64,000 nucleotides of DNA from Salinilacustrithrix sp034522155 (GTDB lineage: Bacteria > Actinomycetota > Acidimicrobiia > Acidimicrobiales > Salinilacustritrichaceae), in contig JAXHLP010000006.1 of NCBI GenBank assembly GCA_034522155.1, positions 605,951-669,950 of the forward strand, in the 5' to 3' direction. Below the pieces are notes generated by a model, which saw only the letters and a program-made list of their open reading frames with translations, did no database searches and was not told where the DNA came from. This document shows, one piece after another, positions 43,032-51,927 of this stretch (its first letter is position 1; each line of letters opens with the position of its first letter). The translations under genes and the position numbers were made by a program.

Positions 43032-46000
43032 CGCACATCCTCCACAGCAGCGCCCTGGTCGAAGACGTCGGAGAGCCCCACGACCAGGTCGGGGTCGGGG
43101 CCCCACGAGAACACGCCGCACGGCATCGGCTCGACGTGGGGAGCGTCGGGGCCGGTCATGCCCCGCAGGAAGAGGTAGGCGATGCCGCCCAGGTGCTGGT
43201 GCGGGTCGTAGCCCACGAGGCGCCAGCGCAGGTAGCGGTGCAGCGCCACCGAGTAGATGAGCGCCTGGAGCGGGTAGTGGGCCCGGACCATGGCGTCGCG
43301 CATGGCGGCGGGCCGGTAGTGCCACAGCGACAGCTCCTCACCCTCGACGCCGAGCCAGTTCGACTTGTGATCGACGACGAGGAAGCGGCCGTCGAGGCGC
43401 ATGACCACGTCGATGGCGCCACTGAGGTAGCCGCGGACCTCGACCGCCAGCGCTGGGTCGCGCAGCTGGTCGGCGTAGTGGCCGAGCAGCGGGTCGTCGG
43501 CGAGGTGGTCGTCGATCACCGACGCGATCGCGTCCATCGTGACCGTGCCGTGCGAGTGCTCGCCGCCGACCAGCGGCAGTTCGAAGTGGAGCTCGTCGAG
43601 CCGGTCGGCCCGGGTGATGTCGGCCAGCGCCCGACCACCGGCGATTTCACCGAGTGGTGTCCGGATCGCGGCGACCAACCCGTCGACCACCGCGTCGACG
43701 TCGAGGCCGGCGTGGCTGCCGAGGTACTGGTCCGCCAGCGCGGCCCGGACCTCGGTCGGCAGGTCGTCATGGCTGAAGTCGACCTCCTCGAGGACGGTGT
43801 GGACCAGGGTGCCGAACGCCGCGCCGCTGCCCACGTCGCCGAGCACCGACGGGACCGCCCGCAGCTCGGCCTCCAGGTCGGTGTCGCCGGCGACCTCGGC
43901 ATGGACGTCCTCGGGCATCCACTCGTCCTCCAGGCCCTGCTCGGAGTGCTCTGGGGCCACCTCGGGGTCAGCGCGGCCAGGCGACGGTCCAGCGGTGTCG
44001 TGGCGGGAGTGCGCGCCGGCGGTGAGCGCCGAGTACGAGGTGCGCCGCCAGCTGCGGTCGATGTCGCGGCGGAAGCGGGCGCGGTCGAGCGCTTCGGGAT
44101 CGTCGATCCGGCCGGGAAGGACGTCCGGCTCGCTGGGTACCAGCGACTGCTCGACCTGCATCGTGCCGGCGGAGCCGCTGGCCAGCTCGGAGACGATGGT
44201 CCACGCCCGGTCGTCCGCGGGCACGTCGTCGAGTCCACCGGGCTCGGCCTTGTGACCGAACAACAGGTGGGCCAGCGCCGAGCGTTCGGCGCGATGGCCC
44301 GGGACCCACCACAGCACCACCTGGTGGCGAGCGCGCGTGAGGGCCACATAGATGAGCCGCAGGTCCTCCGCGGCCGACTCCTCCGAGGCGATCTGGCGCT
44401 GTTCGGTGGTGGCACCCCGGTTCCCGTTCACCTGGATCACCCGCTCGCCGCGCTCCGGGTCGTGGAAGACCAGCGGCGTGTCCCGGTCCTGCTTGGTCGT
44501 CATCCACGCGAACGGCACGTAGACGATCGGGAACTCCTGGCCCTTGCTGCGGTGGACCGTCCATACCTGCACTGCGTCGGCGTCGGTTTCGAGCCGGCGT
44601 GACCGGTCGTCGACGCCGTTGTCGGTGGCGGCCTCGTCCCGGCGGGCGTCGAGCCACGACACCAGCGTGGTGGGCGCGAGCCCCACGGTCGACGACGCGT
44701 CGTGGAGCAGTTCGGCCAGATGACGGAGGTCGGTCAGGCGCCGCTCGCCCCCGTCGGTATCCAGCAGCCGGCCGGGGAGCTGCTCGTCGACGCAAATGCG
44801 GTGGAACATCGCCGCGACCCCGCGGGTGGTCAACAGGTCGCGCCACTCGGTCGAGCGGCTGTGGAGCGTGTCCCAGCCTGCGTCGGAGGCGTCGGCGAGG
44901 TCGTCGGCGCGCCAGCCGACGAAGGCCGTGAGCGCGGCCGCCCGCAGCCGAGGGCGAGAGGCTGGTTGGGCGAGCGACTCGAGCAGCCGGCGCCAGTCGA
45001 GGGCGGCGTCGGTGCGGTAGACGCTGCCGGTCCCGTTGACCACGGCCGGGACACCCGAGGCCGCCAGTGCCTCCTGCACCGCGAGCGCGTCGTCGTTGCG
45101 GCGGACCAGGACCGCGATGTCGGCCTCCGCCACCTGCTCGGGACCGTCCGGGCCCACGATCCCGGTCCCGTCGGTCAGCAGGCGCACGATGTCCGCTGCG
45201 AGATCGGCGACCACGTGGTCGATGGCGTGGTCCTTCTGGAAGTACCCGGTCTTGGTCAGCCGGCGCTCCTCGGTGCGGGCGACCATGCGCATCCGAACCG
45301 GGGTTCGACGTCGTCCGCCGCGCAGCCGGGTGCCCTCGTGACCGGGGGCCACATCCACCGGGCGATAGGCGATGGCCTCGTCGCCCATCGTGAGGTCGCG
45401 GAACAGCACGTCGAGGCCGCGGAGCAGGTCGGCGTCGGAGCGCCAGTTCTCGTCGAGCTCGTCCTTGTGCTCGGCCTTGGCGCGCGCCGCGAGGTAGGCG
45501 TGGACATCGGCGCCGCGGAACGCGTAGATGGCCTGCTTGGGGTCGCCGACCAGCACCACCTTCGTGTCGCTGCCGGCGAACGCGTCGCGGAGGATGCGCC
45601 ACTGGAGCGTGTCGGTGTCCTGGAACTCGTCGACGACGACCAGACGGAACCGCTCCTGGAGCCGGCGCCGGACACCCAGCGACTCGTCGTCGAGCGCGCC
45701 GGCTACCCGCTCGAGGAGGTCGTCGTAGTCGAGCAGACGGCGCTCGCGCTTTCGCCGCTCCATCCGCCCGCGGAGGGCGTGACCGAACGCCACCGGCACA
45801 CCGGCCGACGAGGCCGGGTCGACGTCATCGGGTAGCAGCGGCGCTTCGGGGTTGGCCAGGGCTCGCTGGGCGATGTCGAGCGCCCGGGCCCGGCGCAACC
45901 CGAGATCGGGACGACGGTGCAGCTTCTGGACGAGCAGGTCGTCGACGACCTCGTCGCGCAGCGGTCGGATGTCCTCGATGAAGGCCGCGTGGCGGTCGAC

Positions 46001-46405
46001 GTCCGCGGCGAAGCCGACCGAGCGGAGCACGAGCTGGCAGAACGAGTGGATGGTGGCGATGGTGGCGGCGTCGAAGTCGGCCGCCGCCTGGCGCAGGTTG
46101 GCCAGCCGCTCTTCGACGAGCGGCCGCGGACCGGCGCAGAGCTGGCGCTCGAGGTCCTCGGTGGGTTCATCGCCGGTGCGGAGGTGCTCGTCGAGGGCCC
46201 GGGCGGTGGCCGTGAGCCGTCGCCACACGCGGTCGCGCAGCTCGCTCGTGGCCTTGATGGTGAAGGTGACGAGGAGCATGTCCTCGAGTGCCATGCCGTC
46301 GGCGACCGCCGTCACCACCACGGTCGTGACCCGATGGGTCTTGCCCGTCCCGGCGCTGGCCTCGAGCACGGTGATGCCCGGCCCGACGCGACCGTCGTCG
46401 CTCAT
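43028..46405 (-). CDS. recB: RecBCD subunit RecB
   Basis: A 1125-residue helicase-nuclease. Motif I EASAGTGKTH (about 15), motif II VVVDEFQDTD, motif IV-type DENWRSD, motif V VHRSKGQEFP, VALTRARHQV. The C-terminal nuclease domain has GAIDVV, VVDHKSNWLG and YPLQALIYSVALHRYL; the aspartate of the DxK pair is kept and the middle residue is His. It is the 3'-5' motor and nuclease of RecBCD. ATG at 46405 overlaps the recC stop. The much longer frame upstream is antisense to nothing real and is recC in another frame. Confidence 0.96.
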   Translation of the reverse strand: MSDDGRVGPGITVLEASAGTGKTHRVTTVVVTAVADGMALEDMLLVTFTIKATSELRDRVWRRLTATARALDEHLRTGDEPTEDLERQLCAGPRPLVEERLANLRQAAADFDAATIATIHSFCQLVLRSVGFAADVDRHAAFIEDIRPLRDEVVDDLLVQKLHRRPDLGLRRARALDIAQRALANPEAPLLPDDVDPASSAGVPVAFGHALRGRMERRKRERRLLDYDDLLERVAGALDDESLGVRRRLQERFRLVVVDEFQDTDTLQWRILRDAFAGSDTKVVLVGDPKQAIYAFRGADVHAYLAARAKAEHKDELDENWRSDADLLRGLDVLFRDLTMGDEAIAYRPVDVAPGHEGTRLRGGRRRTPVRMRMVARTEERRLTKTGYFQKDHAIDHVVADLAADIVRLLTDGTGIVGPDGPEQVAEADIAVLVRRNDDALAVQEALAASGVPAVVNGTGSVYRTDAALDWRRLLESLAQPASRPRLRAAALTAFVGWRADDLADASDAGWDTLHSRSTEWRDLLTTRGVAAMFHRICVDEQLPGRLLDTDGGERRLTDLRHLAELLHDASSTVGLAPTTLVSWLDARRDEAATDNGVDDRSRRLETDADAVQVWTVHRSKGQEFPIVYVPFAWMTTKQDRDTPLVFHDPERGERVIQVNGNRGATTEQRQIASEESAAEDLRLIYVALTRARHQVVLWWVPGHRAERSALAHLLFGHKAEPGGLDDVPADDRAWTIVSELASGSAGTMQVEQSLVPSEPDVLPGRIDDPEALDRARFRRDIDRSWRRTSYSALTAGAHSRHDTAGPSPGRADPEVAPEHSEQGLEDEWMPEDVHAEVAGDTDLEAELRAVPSVLGDVGSGAAFGTLVHTVLEEVDFSHDDLPTEVRAALADQYLGSHAGLDVDAVVDGLVAAIRTPLGEIAGGRALADITRADRLDELHFELPLVGGEHSHGTVTMDAIASVIDDHLADDPLLGHYADQLRDPALAVEVRGYLSGAIDVVMRLDGRFLVVDHKSNWLGVEGEELSLWHYRPAAMRDAMVRAHYPLQALIYSVALHRYLRWRLVGYDPHQHLGGIAYLFLRGMTGPDAPHVEPMPCGVFSWGPDPDLVVGLSDVFDQGAAVEDVR

Positions 46406-49400
46406 CGGTTTGCCTCCCGGGCCAGGATCGGGCCCCAGACCCGGTGCGCGAGCCGCCCGAGGCGGGTGGTCTGCTCGGCGTCCCAGCCCGCGCCGTGCTC
46501 GTCGGCGGCCGGGGTCTGTTCGAGGAGGTGAACGAAGGGACGCACCCCGCCGAGCACGAGCACGTGTGACGGGTCGCGGTCCTCGTTGTCGCGGTTGAAC
46601 GTCGAAGTCCACTCCCTCGACGCGTTCTCCTCGGGAGTTCGCCGCCAGCGCGCGGCGTTGGCCCAGGCCTCGCCGGTGGCGCAGGGGAGCGGGAGCGGTT
46701 CGCGCAGCCCGGCGCGTCGCAGCGCGACCAGGCGTCCGAGCAGCTCGAGGGCCCGCTCCGCGCGGTCGTCGGGGTCGAGGGCACGATGGCGGACGACCGC
46801 GGCGTTGCGCTTCTGGCGGCCCACGACCACGGATTCCCAGGCCTGTTCCGGGTGGGCGGCCGAGAGGGCCAACAACCTCGTCCAGCTCGCGAGCCGGTCC
46901 TTTGGTTTGATGCTCGAGTAGGAAACGCCGGCGATGAGGGTGTCGTGGACTCCGGGCACCGTCCCGACCACGCGGACGCCGCCGCAGGCCACGTCGACCT
47001 CGAGCGAGGCGGGTGGGCCGCTCACCCCCAGCGCCTCGGCCGTGCCGTGGATCCGGTTCACGGTCTCGTAGATGGGCGTGAGCGTGGCGTAGCCGAGGTC
47101 GTTGGGCGGCAGGAACCCGAGCGTCTGCTCGGCCAGCGTGACGGCTTCGAGCGACTCGCCGGCCATCCGCCGCGACAGCAGACGCTGGCCGATGCGCCAC
47201 TGCGCCAGACCGTCGAGCTCGTAGGGGATGTCGTCCCGCCGGAGGCCGTCGTCGCTCCAGGTCGAGACCTCGAGCCGTTGGCGCAGGAACTCGCGCATGG
47301 GGTGTTGGACGAAGCGGATCAGCTCGCCGAGGTCGACGACATCCTCGGGGAGCTCCGGCAACGGTGCGGACAGGAGTGGGGGCGGCTCGCGCCGGGGCCC
47401 TGCGGCGGCGCGAGCACCGGCGAGGTCGCTTGCGGCGAACCCCCACGGGTCGTCCGGGTGGTGGGCGTCGGCGTCGAACGGGTGCAGGGGATGCGAGCGG
47501 ACGACCTGGTCGCGGGCTCGGCCTTCCGCGGCCCGGGCGGTGTCGTCGATCACGTCGAGGAGCTCGGCCAACGGCACGGCCGGCGGCCGGTCCTCGTTCG
47601 TGCGTTCGTCGCGCGCGCTGTAGGTGACGACCAGGTGTTCGGTGGCGGCCATGACCGCGTCGAGCAGGAGCTGGCGGTCCTCCCGCCGGGGGTCGCGGTC
47701 GCCCACCAGTGGCTGGCGCCGGAGCAGGTCGTCGCCGTCGCCCATGCCCACGCGGGGGAAGTCGTCGGCGTCGAGGCCGAGCAGGCAGACCACCGGGTGG
47801 GGGATGGCTCGCATCGGAACGAGCGTGCACATGGTCATCGCGCCGGTCCGGAAATGGGCGCGGCTCGGCACGCCCTCGAGTCGACGCGCGAGCAGGGCCC
47901 GCACGTCGTCGAGCGACAGCGGGGTGTCCGACCCGGCCGATTCGCCCGACACATCGCGGAGGACCCCGTCGAGCTGGGCGCGCTGCCAGGCGTCGGCCCC
48001 GGGAGCGGCGGCGAGCAGATCCACCAGCCGCTCGCAGGTGTCGAGCCACGACCCGATCGGCTGGTTCGACCGGCACACATCGACCAACGTGGCCAGCCGG
48101 TCGACGAGCTCGGCGAGCCGCCCGGCCAGATCGATGTCGCCGCTGTCGACGTCGTCGAGGGGGAGCCGGCCGCCGACGGTGCGGGTGCCGTCCTCGTCCA
48201 TGGTCACACCGAGCAGGATCCGGTCGAGGCCTGCCCGCCAGGTGTTGGTGCTGATCGCCTGCAGCGACCAGTGGCGGCGGTGCTCCGGATCGAGGCCCCA
48301 CCGGATGGCCGTGGCCTCGAGCCACCTGCCCACTCGGTCGAGGTCGTCGTCGTCGAAGCTGAACCGGGCGCGCACCGGGGCCTTGCCCGCCAGGTCGAGG
48401 ACGTCGCCGGCGGTGATCCGCGTGTCGGCGAGGTCGAGCAGGTCGGCGAGCACGCCGAGCAGCGGGTTGGTCTGGCGCAGGGATCGGTCGGCGAGTCGGT
48501 AGGGGAGGGCGGGCAGCCCGTCACCGGGATCGTCGCGGCCGCCGGGATCGTCGTCCGGACGGGGCTCCGGCGCACCGAAGACGGCGTGGAGGTGCGGGGC
48601 GTAGGTCTCGATGTCAGGGCACAACACGATGACGTCGCGGGGCTCGAGGTGCTCGTGGTCGGCGAGCAGGTGGCCGATGGCATCGCGGAGCACCTCGACC
48701 TGGCGCAGGCGCCCGTGGCACTCGTGGACCTGGATGCTGCGGTCATCAGGGGCCAGCACCGGTCGATCGTCGCGGCCGTCGTCGCCGGGACCGGCGGGGG
48801 CGCGATCGGCGCGGACGTCGGCCTGGAGCCGGGACAGCAGTGAGGCGGCAGCGGGTTCGGCCACGGCCCGGTGCTCGGTCATCTGCGCGTCGGTCCCGGC
48901 CAGGACGAGCTGCATCTCCCGGACGTCGTCGGCCCACGTTTGCAGCAGGGGATGGTGGGCCAGGCCCCGTGTCTCGTCGTCGGCCCGGGCCAGCCCGCGG
49001 CCGTCGACCCCGGCCCCGGCGACTTCGTCCCACCACACCGCCGAGGGGTGGAGCGCGAAGAGGTGCACGTCGTGGCGTTCGGCGACGGCGCGGAGCACCT
49101 CGAGGTACGAGCCGGGCAGGGTCGTCAGACCGAATAGCGAGATGCGGCCGGGCAGGCCGACCGTCGCCTCGCCCGTCGCGATGGCCACGCACGCCGTCTC
49201 GAGTCGCTCGGGTGGACTCGGTGTCCCGATCCGTCGTGCGACCCGGCGGTACAGCTCGGGCTGCCAGCGTGCGTCGTCCGGCAGGTCGCCGTCCTCGCCA
49301 TCGAGCCAGGCGCGCACCATGGCCGGTCGGAACACGCTGTAGCCGTCGAACAGCTCGGCGAGGTGCCGGGCCGTGGACCAACGGCGACCCGACCGCAGCT

Positions 49401-49797
49401 CGTCGTAGCCGTCGTCGGTCCGGACGGCGCCGAGATGAGTCCCGACCATCCCCAGCCACGGCTCGGTCGCGTGGTCGTCGATGGTGGCCAGCAACGGCCA
49501 CGCCAGGCGCTCGGACCGCCACGGATCCTCGTCCCGGTCCACGCCGGTGGCCTCGGCGAGCACGTCGCCCACGAGTCGGCCGGGGAACGGGAACTCGACG
49601 TTGGCGCACACACCGTCGGTCCGGCCCGGCGAGGTGCCCACCGCCTCGGCGATCTTCTGGGTCAACCATCGCTCGACACCGCGCGTGGGCACGGCCACCA
49701 CCTCGGCCCGGAACGGGTCGTCGAGGGGGTCGGACACCAGATCGACGAGGGCGCCGAGCAGGACATCGGCGCGCTCGCTTCGGTGGATCGTGAACAT
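46402..49797 (-). CDS. recC: RecBCD subunit RecC
   Basis: A 1131-residue protein with FTIHRSERADVLLGALVDL at the start and the family segments WLTQKIAEAVG, ISLFGLTTLPGSYLEVL, HECHGRLRQVEVLRDAI and LLGLDADDFPR. RecC binds DNA and, in E. coli, recognises Chi; it has an inactive helicase fold. ATG at 49797 is divergent from proS with 55 bases between. The frame extends 60 codons further upstream into the proS gene, which is not believable. Confidence 0.95.
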   Translation of the reverse strand: MFTIHRSERADVLLGALVDLVSDPLDDPFRAEVVAVPTRGVERWLTQKIAEAVGTSPGRTDGVCANVEFPFPGRLVGDVLAEATGVDRDEDPWRSERLAWPLLATIDDHATEPWLGMVGTHLGAVRTDDGYDELRSGRRWSTARHLAELFDGYSVFRPAMVRAWLDGEDGDLPDDARWQPELYRRVARRIGTPSPPERLETACVAIATGEATVGLPGRISLFGLTTLPGSYLEVLRAVAERHDVHLFALHPSAVWWDEVAGAGVDGRGLARADDETRGLAHHPLLQTWADDVREMQLVLAGTDAQMTEHRAVAEPAAASLLSRLQADVRADRAPAGPGDDGRDDRPVLAPDDRSIQVHECHGRLRQVEVLRDAIGHLLADHEHLEPRDVIVLCPDIETYAPHLHAVFGAPEPRPDDDPGGRDDPGDGLPALPYRLADRSLRQTNPLLGVLADLLDLADTRITAGDVLDLAGKAPVRARFSFDDDDLDRVGRWLEATAIRWGLDPEHRRHWSLQAISTNTWRAGLDRILLGVTMDEDGTRTVGGRLPLDDVDSGDIDLAGRLAELVDRLATLVDVCRSNQPIGSWLDTCERLVDLLAAAPGADAWQRAQLDGVLRDVSGESAGSDTPLSLDDVRALLARRLEGVPSRAHFRTGAMTMCTLVPMRAIPHPVVCLLGLDADDFPRVGMGDGDDLLRRQPLVGDRDPRREDRQLLLDAVMAATEHLVVTYSARDERTNEDRPPAVPLAELLDVIDDTARAAEGRARDQVVRSHPLHPFDADAHHPDDPWGFAASDLAGARAAAGPRREPPPLLSAPLPELPEDVVDLGELIRFVQHPMREFLRQRLEVSTWSDDGLRRDDIPYELDGLAQWRIGQRLLSRRMAGESLEAVTLAEQTLGFLPPNDLGYATLTPIYETVNRIHGTAEALGVSGPPASLEVDVACGGVRVVGTVPGVHDTLIAGVSYSSIKPKDRLASWTRLLALSAAHPEQAWESVVVGRQKRNAAVVRHRALDPDDRAERALELLGRLVALRRAGLREPLPLPCATGEAWANAARWRRTPEENASREWTSTFNRDNEDRDPSHVLVLGGVRPFVHLLEQTPAADEHGAGWDAEQTTRLGRLAHRVWGPILAREANR

Positions 49798-49852
49798 CGT
49801 CGTCGGATTCTGTCGGAAGTCGGCGGCCACCCCGCGCGTATCCTCGCCCGAC

Positions 49853-51271
49853 ATGGCCGCAAAGTCCGGGAAGCCCGTGCTCACCCCCCAGGCAGAGGAC
49901 TTCCCTCGCTGGTACCAGGACGTGATCAGCAAAGCCGAGCTGGCCGACAACGGGCCCGTGCGCGGCACGATGGTCATCCGGCCGTACGGCTACGGCATCT
50001 GGGAGCGCATGCAGGCCGAGGTCGACGCCCGCATCAAGGCATGCGGCGCGGAGAACGCGTACTTCCCGGTCTTCATCCCCGAGAGCTACCTGACCAAGGA
50101 GGCCGAGCACGTCGAGGGCTTCAGCCCCGAGCTGGCGGTGGTCACCCACGCCGGCGGTAAGGATCTCGAGGAGCGGGTGGTGGTCCGGCCCACCTCCGAG
50201 ACCGTGATCGGCGAGTTCATGGCCAAGTGGATCCAGAGCTACCGCGACCTGCCCTTGCTGCTGAACCAGTGGGCCAACGTCGTGCGTTGGGAGCTACGGC
50301 CCCGGGTCTTCCTGCGGACCAGCGAGTTCCTCTGGCAGGAGGGCCACACCGCCCACGCCACCGAGGAGGACGCCCACGCCTACGCGACCCGGATCCTGCA
50401 CGAGACCTACGAGGACTTCATGGTCAACGTCCTGGCCATGCCCGTGCTACTCGGGATCAAGCCCAGCTACGACCGTTTCGCCGGCGCCATCAACACCATG
50501 GCCTGCGAGGTGATGATGCGCGACGGCAAGGCGCTGCAGATGGGCACGAGTCACGAGCTCGGCCAGAACTTCGCCCGGGCCTTCGACATCCAGTACCTCG
50601 ACGCCGAGGGGCAACAGCAGCTGTGCTGGACCGCGTCGTGGGGCGTGTCCACGCGCATGATCGGCGGTCTCATCATGTGCCACGGCGACGACCGTGGGCT
50701 GCGGATCCCGCCCGCGCTCGCCCACGTCCAGGTCATCGTCCTGCTCATCCGCGACGAGGATGGCGCCGGCGAGGTGGCCACCAGGCTCCACGACCAGCTG
50801 GTGGCTGCCGGCGTGCGATCACGGCTCGACGATCAGGTCGACACCGCGTTCGGTCGGCGCGCCACCGACTGGGAGCTCAAGGGTGTGCCCGTGCGCGTCG
50901 AGGTCGGTCCGCGCGACGTGGCTGAGGACACGGTCACCCTCGTGCGACGCGACACCGGCGACAAGCAGCCCGTGGCCGTCGACGACGCCGCGTCGACGAT
51001 CGCCACGATGCTCGACGAGATCCAGGCGTCGTTGCTCGACGAGGCCCGCACGTTCCAGGACGAGCGCACCGCCGAGGTCGCCACCGTGGCCGAGGTGCTC
51101 GAGGCGTCGCGCACGGGCTTCGCCCGCGTGCCCTGGGGTGTGGTGTCCGGCGCCGAGGAGGAGCTCGCCGCCGAGCACGTGACGGTGCGCTGCATCCAGC
51201 GTGCCGACGGCACGGTCCCCGCGAACGAGAACGAATCGGACCTCGTCGCCATCTGTGCCCGGTCGTACTGA
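49853..51271 (+). CDS. proS: Prolyl-tRNA synthetase, archaeal/eukaryotic type
   Basis: A 472-residue class II synthetase. Start PRWYQDVISKAELADNGPVRGTMVIRPYGYGIWE, motif 2 region VVRWELRPRVFLRTSEFLWQEGHTAHA, and motif 3 near HGDDRGLRIPP. The lack of the editing insertion and a terminal Ser-Tyr mark the short archaeal/eukaryotic-type ProRS rather than the long bacterial type. It charges tRNA-Pro. It lies between divergent recC and the rimP-nusA-infB group. Confidence 0.94.
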   Translation: MAAKSGKPVLTPQAEDFPRWYQDVISKAELADNGPVRGTMVIRPYGYGIWERMQAEVDARIKACGAENAYFPVFIPESYLTKEAEHVEGFSPELAVVTHAGGKDLEERVVVRPTSETVIGEFMAKWIQSYRDLPLLLNQWANVVRWELRPRVFLRTSEFLWQEGHTAHATEEDAHAYATRILHETYEDFMVNVLAMPVLLGIKPSYDRFAGAINTMACEVMMRDGKALQMGTSHELGQNFARAFDIQYLDAEGQQQLCWTASWGVSTRMIGGLIMCHGDDRGLRIPPALAHVQVIVLLIRDEDGAGEVATRLHDQLVAAGVRSRLDDQVDTAFGRRATDWELKGVPVRVEVGPRDVAEDTVTLVRRDTGDKQPVAVDDAASTIATMLDEIQASLLDEARTFQDERTAEVATVAEVLEASRTGFARVPWGVVSGAEEELAAEHVTVRCIQRADGTVPANENESDLVAICARSY

Positions 51272-51286
51272 AGGCTCCGTTCCACC

Positions 51287-51292
51287 TATACT
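51287..51292 (+). promoter_or_regulatory. Putative -10 box of the rimP operon
   Basis: TATACT, 15 bases after the proS stop, the best match to a vegetative -10 in the window. No convincing -35. Transcription from here would pass through the hairpin at 51321-51340. Confidence 0.4.
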
Positions 51293-51320
51293 GGAAAAGG
51301 AATTCGTTCCAGTCTCTGGA

Positions 51321-51348
51321 GCGTGGGCCCTCGGGCCCACGCTTCTTT
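51321..51348 (+). terminator. Rho-independent terminator/attenuator before rimP
   Basis: GCGTGGGCC, CTCG, GGCCCACGC (a nine-bp GC-rich stem with a tetraloop, 51321-51342 including one extra pair), followed directly by TTCTTTT. It is the clearest intrinsic terminator in the window. It lies 50 bases before rimP and after the TATACT box, with CTGGAA/TTCCAG (51291-51312) as another hairpin in between. It can end proS transcripts or attenuate the nusA operon. Confidence 0.75.
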
Positions 51349-51396
51349 TGTGTCCAGCCAGATCCGCGCCCGTGACGCCGCCGAGAGGAGCAGGTC

Positions 51397-51927
51397 ATGG
51401 CCAAGACCGACATCGTCCGGACCCTCGTCGAACCGCTCGCGGCCGCACGCGACGCCGCGGTCTACGACGTGACCTTCAACGCCGGCAGGCTCCACGTGGC
51501 CATCACCCGAGCCGACGGGATCGACCTCGACACCCTCGCCGACATCAGCCGCGAGCTCGGCGAGCAGCTCGACGCCGACAACGTGATCGGTGGCAGCTAC
51601 ACGCTCGAGGTCTCCAGCCCCGGCCTCGAGCGGCCCCTGCGGACGCCCGAGCACTTCGCCGGTGCCGTCGGCGAGTCGGTGACCATCCGCACCACGCCCG
51701 ACACCGAGGGCGAGCGTCGGGTGCGCGGCACCATCACCGCCAGCGACGACACCACCGTGACCGTCGACCTCGAGGACCCGTCCGAGGGCGACGACGGTGC
51801 TCGCACCATCGAGCTGACCGCGATCGAACGGGCCCGCACCACGTTCACGTGGGACCCGGCACCCAAGCCTGGCCAAGACCAGTCCGGCGGCACGAACAAG
51901 CACCAGAACCAGAAAGCACGATCATGA
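51397..51927 (+). CDS. rimP: Ribosome maturation factor RimP
   Basis: A 176-residue protein with the RimP motif YTLEVSSPGLERPL and the N-terminal alpha/beta domain (VYDVTFNAGRLHVAITR). It assists 30S assembly. ATG follows GAGGAG. Its TGA overlaps the nusA ATG, the usual rimP-nusA coupling. The last 25 residues are polar and unconserved. Confidence 0.95.
   Translation: MAKTDIVRTLVEPLAAARDAAVYDVTFNAGRLHVAITRADGIDLDTLADISRELGEQLDADNVIGGSYTLEVSSPGLERPLRTPEHFAGAVGESVTIRTTPDTEGERRVRGTITASDDTTVTVDLEDPSEGDDGARTIELTAIERARTTFTWDPAPKPGQDQSGGTNKHQNQKARS

Noticed and set aside
46406..48325. RecB frame continuing 640 codons upstream of the ATG at 46405
   Set aside because: The region is recC in another frame; the extension is Arg/Pro low complexity and lacks RecB similarity.
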